DNA from: a virus
Strand: one strand, 5' to 3'
Length of the DNA stretch: 27,005 nucleotides
IMG/VR virus record: IMGVR_UViG_3300017706_001232
Location: 1 to 27,005 of that record
Positions 25,901 to 27,005 of the stretch are shown here, one piece after another. The position numbers and the translations under genes were made by a program. The notes beneath the pieces were generated by a model. It saw nothing but the letters and a program-made list of their open reading frames with translations, had not been told where the DNA came from and did not search any database. Positions within the stretch are counted from its first letter, which is position 1. Every line of letters begins with the position of its first letter.

Positions 25901-25917
25901 CCGAGGAACTACCTCGG
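25901..25917 (-). promoter_or_regulatory. gp32 leader hairpin, ribosome-site proximal
   Basis: CCGAGG / CCTCGG, a perfect 6-bp stem with a 5-base loop (TAGTT on the transcript), ending a few bases before the AAAGG ribosome site. No U run follows, so a terminator is unlikely; a translational control or mRNA-protecting element fits better. Confidence 0.5.
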
Positions 25918-25918
25918 T

Positions 25919-25953
25919 ACGAGTAATGTCGGGACCACCCCGACACGAGTAAT
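25919..25953. repeat. 9-base direct repeat flanking the leader hairpin
   Basis: ACGAGTAAT occurs at 25919-25927 and 25945-25953 (plus-strand reading), 26 bases apart, one copy before each leader hairpin on the transcript (ATTACTCGT). The upstream copy touches the -10 box. A tandem hairpin-plus-repeat unit suggests repeated binding sites, probably for gp32 or another regulator. Confidence 0.6.
25927..25945 (-). promoter_or_regulatory. gp32 leader hairpin, 5' end of transcript
   Basis: TGTCGGG / CCCGACA, a perfect 7-bp stem with a 5-base loop (GTGGT on the transcript), starting within a few bases of the predicted transcription start. A 5'-terminal stem of this type can protect mRNA from decay or form part of an operator. 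Confidence 0.5.
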
Positions 25954-25979
25954 TATACCACAAAACTCCACCATGTCAA
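25952..25979 (-). promoter_or_regulatory. Sigma-70 consensus promoter for gene 32
   Basis: Minus strand: -35 TTGACA (25979-25974), 16-base spacer, -10 TATAAT (25957-25952), both boxes identical to consensus. Predicted start is near 25945, giving a leader of about 58 bases. The -35 box overlaps the stop codon of gene 33. Such a promoter would be read by unmodified host RNA polymerase early in infection. Confidence 0.85.
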
Positions 25980-26194
25980 AAGGGAAGTTGTGATAATTTT
26001 GGAAGGAGATTGATATCTTCTCCCTCTATTTTAATTTTTTCCATAATGGGCTTTGATATAAACTTTGCGCCCATTTCTGGTCCAAACCCAAATCTTTCTG
26101 AAATTGCCAAAACGGCATCTATATAAGAATCTTGAGATTCTTCGACATATTTCATCACTTCAATACAAAAATTTTTCTTAAAATCATCTGTCAT
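25976..26194 (-). CDS. 33: Late transcription co-activator gp33
   Basis: Small RNA-polymerase-binding protein that, in T4, links the gp45 sliding clamp to polymerase with gp55 at late promoters. The 72-residue product is helical and acidic. SQDSYIDAVLAISERFGFGP (20-39), a following helix with KFISKPIMEKI, and the closing INLLPK (61-66) match the short gp33 forms of T4-like phages (T4: 112 residues). It lies immediately upstream of gene 32, as gene 33 is near gene 32 in T4, but no gene 59 lies between. GAGG is upstream of ATG 26194. Its presence agrees with TATAAATA-type late promoters in the window. Confidence 0.8.
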   Translation of the reverse strand: MTDDFKKNFCIEVMKYVEESQDSYIDAVLAISERFGFGPEMGAKFISKPIMEKIKIEGEDINLLPKLSQLPF

Positions 26195-26200
26195 ATATTA

Positions 26201-26437
26201 TCAATCCTCAAGTATTTTTTTGAATATTCTACGCTTTTTCTTAGCGGGCTCAGGAGCTTCTGTTACTACTGGTTCCACTATTTTCTTTACTTCCTTCTTT
26301 AGTTTAGCAACTGATTCTACCCAAAACCACCCAGCTCGTCGTTTTTCCCAAGATCCTTGATTATTCTTAGCATGATTTTCTCTAAAAAACGGTGCTCTAG
26401 AGTCGTCGTTTGATAATACCCAGAATTTACTTGCCAT
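26201..26437 (-). CDS. Small basic protein of unknown function
   Basis: Not recognised. ATG 26437 is chosen because AAGGAAG precedes it and a consensus promoter lies directly upstream; the longer frame to 26611 would overlap the divergent structural gene. The 78-residue product starts MASKFWVLSNDDSRAPFFRE, has an aromatic WFWVESVAKLKKEVKK stretch (41-56), then Pro/Glu-rich sequence and a strongly basic end (KKKRRIFKKILED). Nucleic-acid or polymerase binding is possible but only suggested by charge. It ends seven bases before gene 33, so both are probably on one early transcript with gene 32. Confidence 0.75.
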   Translation of the reverse strand: MASKFWVLSNDDSRAPFFRENHAKNNQGSWEKRRAGWFWVESVAKLKKEVKKIVEPVVTEAPEPAKKKRRIFKKILED

Positions 26438-26450
26438 TTTAATCTTCCTT

Positions 26451-26479
26451 ATTTTAGCAGTGAATATAAAAAATGTCAA
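26451..26479 (-). promoter_or_regulatory. Sigma-70 promoter with extended -10 before the small basic gene
   Basis: Minus strand: -35 TTGACA (26479-26474), 17-base spacer, -10 TAAAAT (26456-26451) preceded by TGC, an extended -10. It lies in the 79-base divergent gap and would transcribe the small basic gene, gene 33 and possibly gene 32. Confidence 0.75.
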
Positions 26480-26516
26480 CTTTAATATATATACTAGTAA
26501 CCAACCGGAGAATATC

Positions 26517-27005
26517 ATGTCCATAACCGTAAACACTGCAGGTGGAACTGCCTGTCTTTCAACAGAGTTTGGCACATCACCTGTAGGTGCAACATGCCAC
26601 CTACCACTCAATAAAATTGTATGGGGAGATGATACTGTTTCTCATAAAGTAAACGAAACATACCCACTTCCAGTACAGATAATGGAAATTACAGGTGAAG
26701 CAATTGCATTCACGGGTAACATGGGTGCAAGTGGGTCTTTCCCCATAGAAAACACAATAAATGGTTCTTCTTTAGAATATATTGCCATAGCAGGAAGTAC
26801 TGATGGTAATACTCCAGTCGGTGTTACTGGTAATGTGACTATACAGAATTTTCCCGGTGGAAACACATTAAACACAAGAGCACTTGCTTCTACAACAGAT
26901 ACTGTAAATGTTGTGGGTACAGTTGGTATTTCCGGTGGTACTTTAAATCTAACACCAAACTCAGATAAGGTCGCAGTTTTTGGTTATGATGGTGGTAGAT
27001 ATGTA
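26517..27005 (+). CDS. Putative virion structural or fibre-related protein, 3' end outside window
   Basis: Open from ATG 26517 to the window edge (163 codons), with GGAG six bases upstream. No family named with certainty. The sequence is rich in Gly, Thr, Asn and Val, with short beta segments (ITGEAIAFTGNMGASGSFPI, VTGNVTIQNFPGG, VNVVGTVGISGG), a style typical of phage fibre or decoration proteins. It starts MSITVNTAGGTACLSTEFGT; there is no signal peptide. It is divergent from the early block, and no clear late box was found; TATATATAC at 26486-26494 is the only candidate AT element. It begins another plus-strand late region. Confidence 0.65.
   Translation, partial: MSITVNTAGGTACLSTEFGTSPVGATCHLPLNKIVWGDDTVSHKVNETYPLPVQIMEITGEAIAFTGNMGASGSFPIENTINGSSLEYIAIAGSTDGNTPVGVTGNVTIQNFPGGNTLNTRALASTTDTVNVVGTVGISGGTLNLTPNSDKVAVFGYDGGRYV

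Noticed and set aside
25901-25945. Leader hairpins as a transcription terminator
   Set aside because: Neither stem is followed by a U run, and both lie between a consensus promoter and the gene it should express.
26438-26611. Longer N-terminus for the small basic protein
   Set aside because: The 58 extra residues overlap the divergent structural gene and the promoter; AAGGAAG marks the ATG at 26437.
26642-26875. 77-codon minus-strand frame
   Set aside because: Antisense to the plus-strand structural gene, which has a good ribosome site and stays open to the window edge.

Overview
This 27-kb window is part of the genome of a T4-like contractile-tailed phage (myovirus). It is AT-rich and densely packed. 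Its gene set and order (23-22-21-core protein-20-19-18-17-16-15-14-13 read backwards along the + strand, then 8-7-6-25-hub-53-48, then 4, 26, 32, 33) match the structural core of T4-like phages, most closely the layout I associate with marine cyanophage and pelagiphage relatives. That affiliation is inferred from gene content and protein style; the host cannot be read from the sequence. There are no rRNA or tRNA genes, insertion sequences or CRISPR arrays.

Layout. Positions 1-22534 are one long minus-strand late block. It runs from the tube-cap protein at the right to the major capsid protein, which is cut by the left edge. Listed 5' to 3' on the minus strand it encodes: tube cap (gp48/54-like), gp53, two hub-like proteins, gp25, gp6, a short gp7 analogue, gp8, a fibre/whisker-like protein, a Cys-rich unknown, neck proteins gp13 and gp14, tail completion gp15, terminase gp16 and gp17, sheath gp18, tube gp19, portal gp20, a prohead core protein, protease gp21, scaffold gp22 and capsid gp23. 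Junctions are tight, with many TGATG, TAATG or TAAATG couplings. T4-type late promoter boxes (TATAAATA, CTAAATA and variants) lie before genes 22 and 18 and possibly before 8, 13 and 19.

Positions 22561-25032 are a small plus-strand late operon: gp4 head-completion nuclease, a tube-like protein, gp26 hub/assembly chaperone, a short overlapping ORF and an unknown acidic protein. Gene 26 contains a U UUU UUA slippery heptamer in its own frame, followed by an open -1 frame that runs into the short ORF. This looks like programmed frameshifting of the kind known for tail assembly chaperones.

Positions 25027-26437 are a minus-strand replication and regulation block: gp32 ssDNA-binding protein, gp33 late-transcription co-activator and a small basic unknown. 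Two promoters here match the host sigma-70 consensus closely. The gp32 leader carries two GC-rich hairpins, a 9-bp direct repeat and a third hairpin with the start codon in its loop, suggesting autogenous control. At 26517 a new plus-strand structural gene starts and runs off the window.

Together the genes cover capsid assembly and maturation, DNA packaging, neck and tail assembly, and a switch (gp33 with late promoters) that times them. The most unusual points are the frameshift, the gp32 leader, a sheath and baseplate far smaller than T4's, and two Cys-rich virion-region proteins of unknown role.
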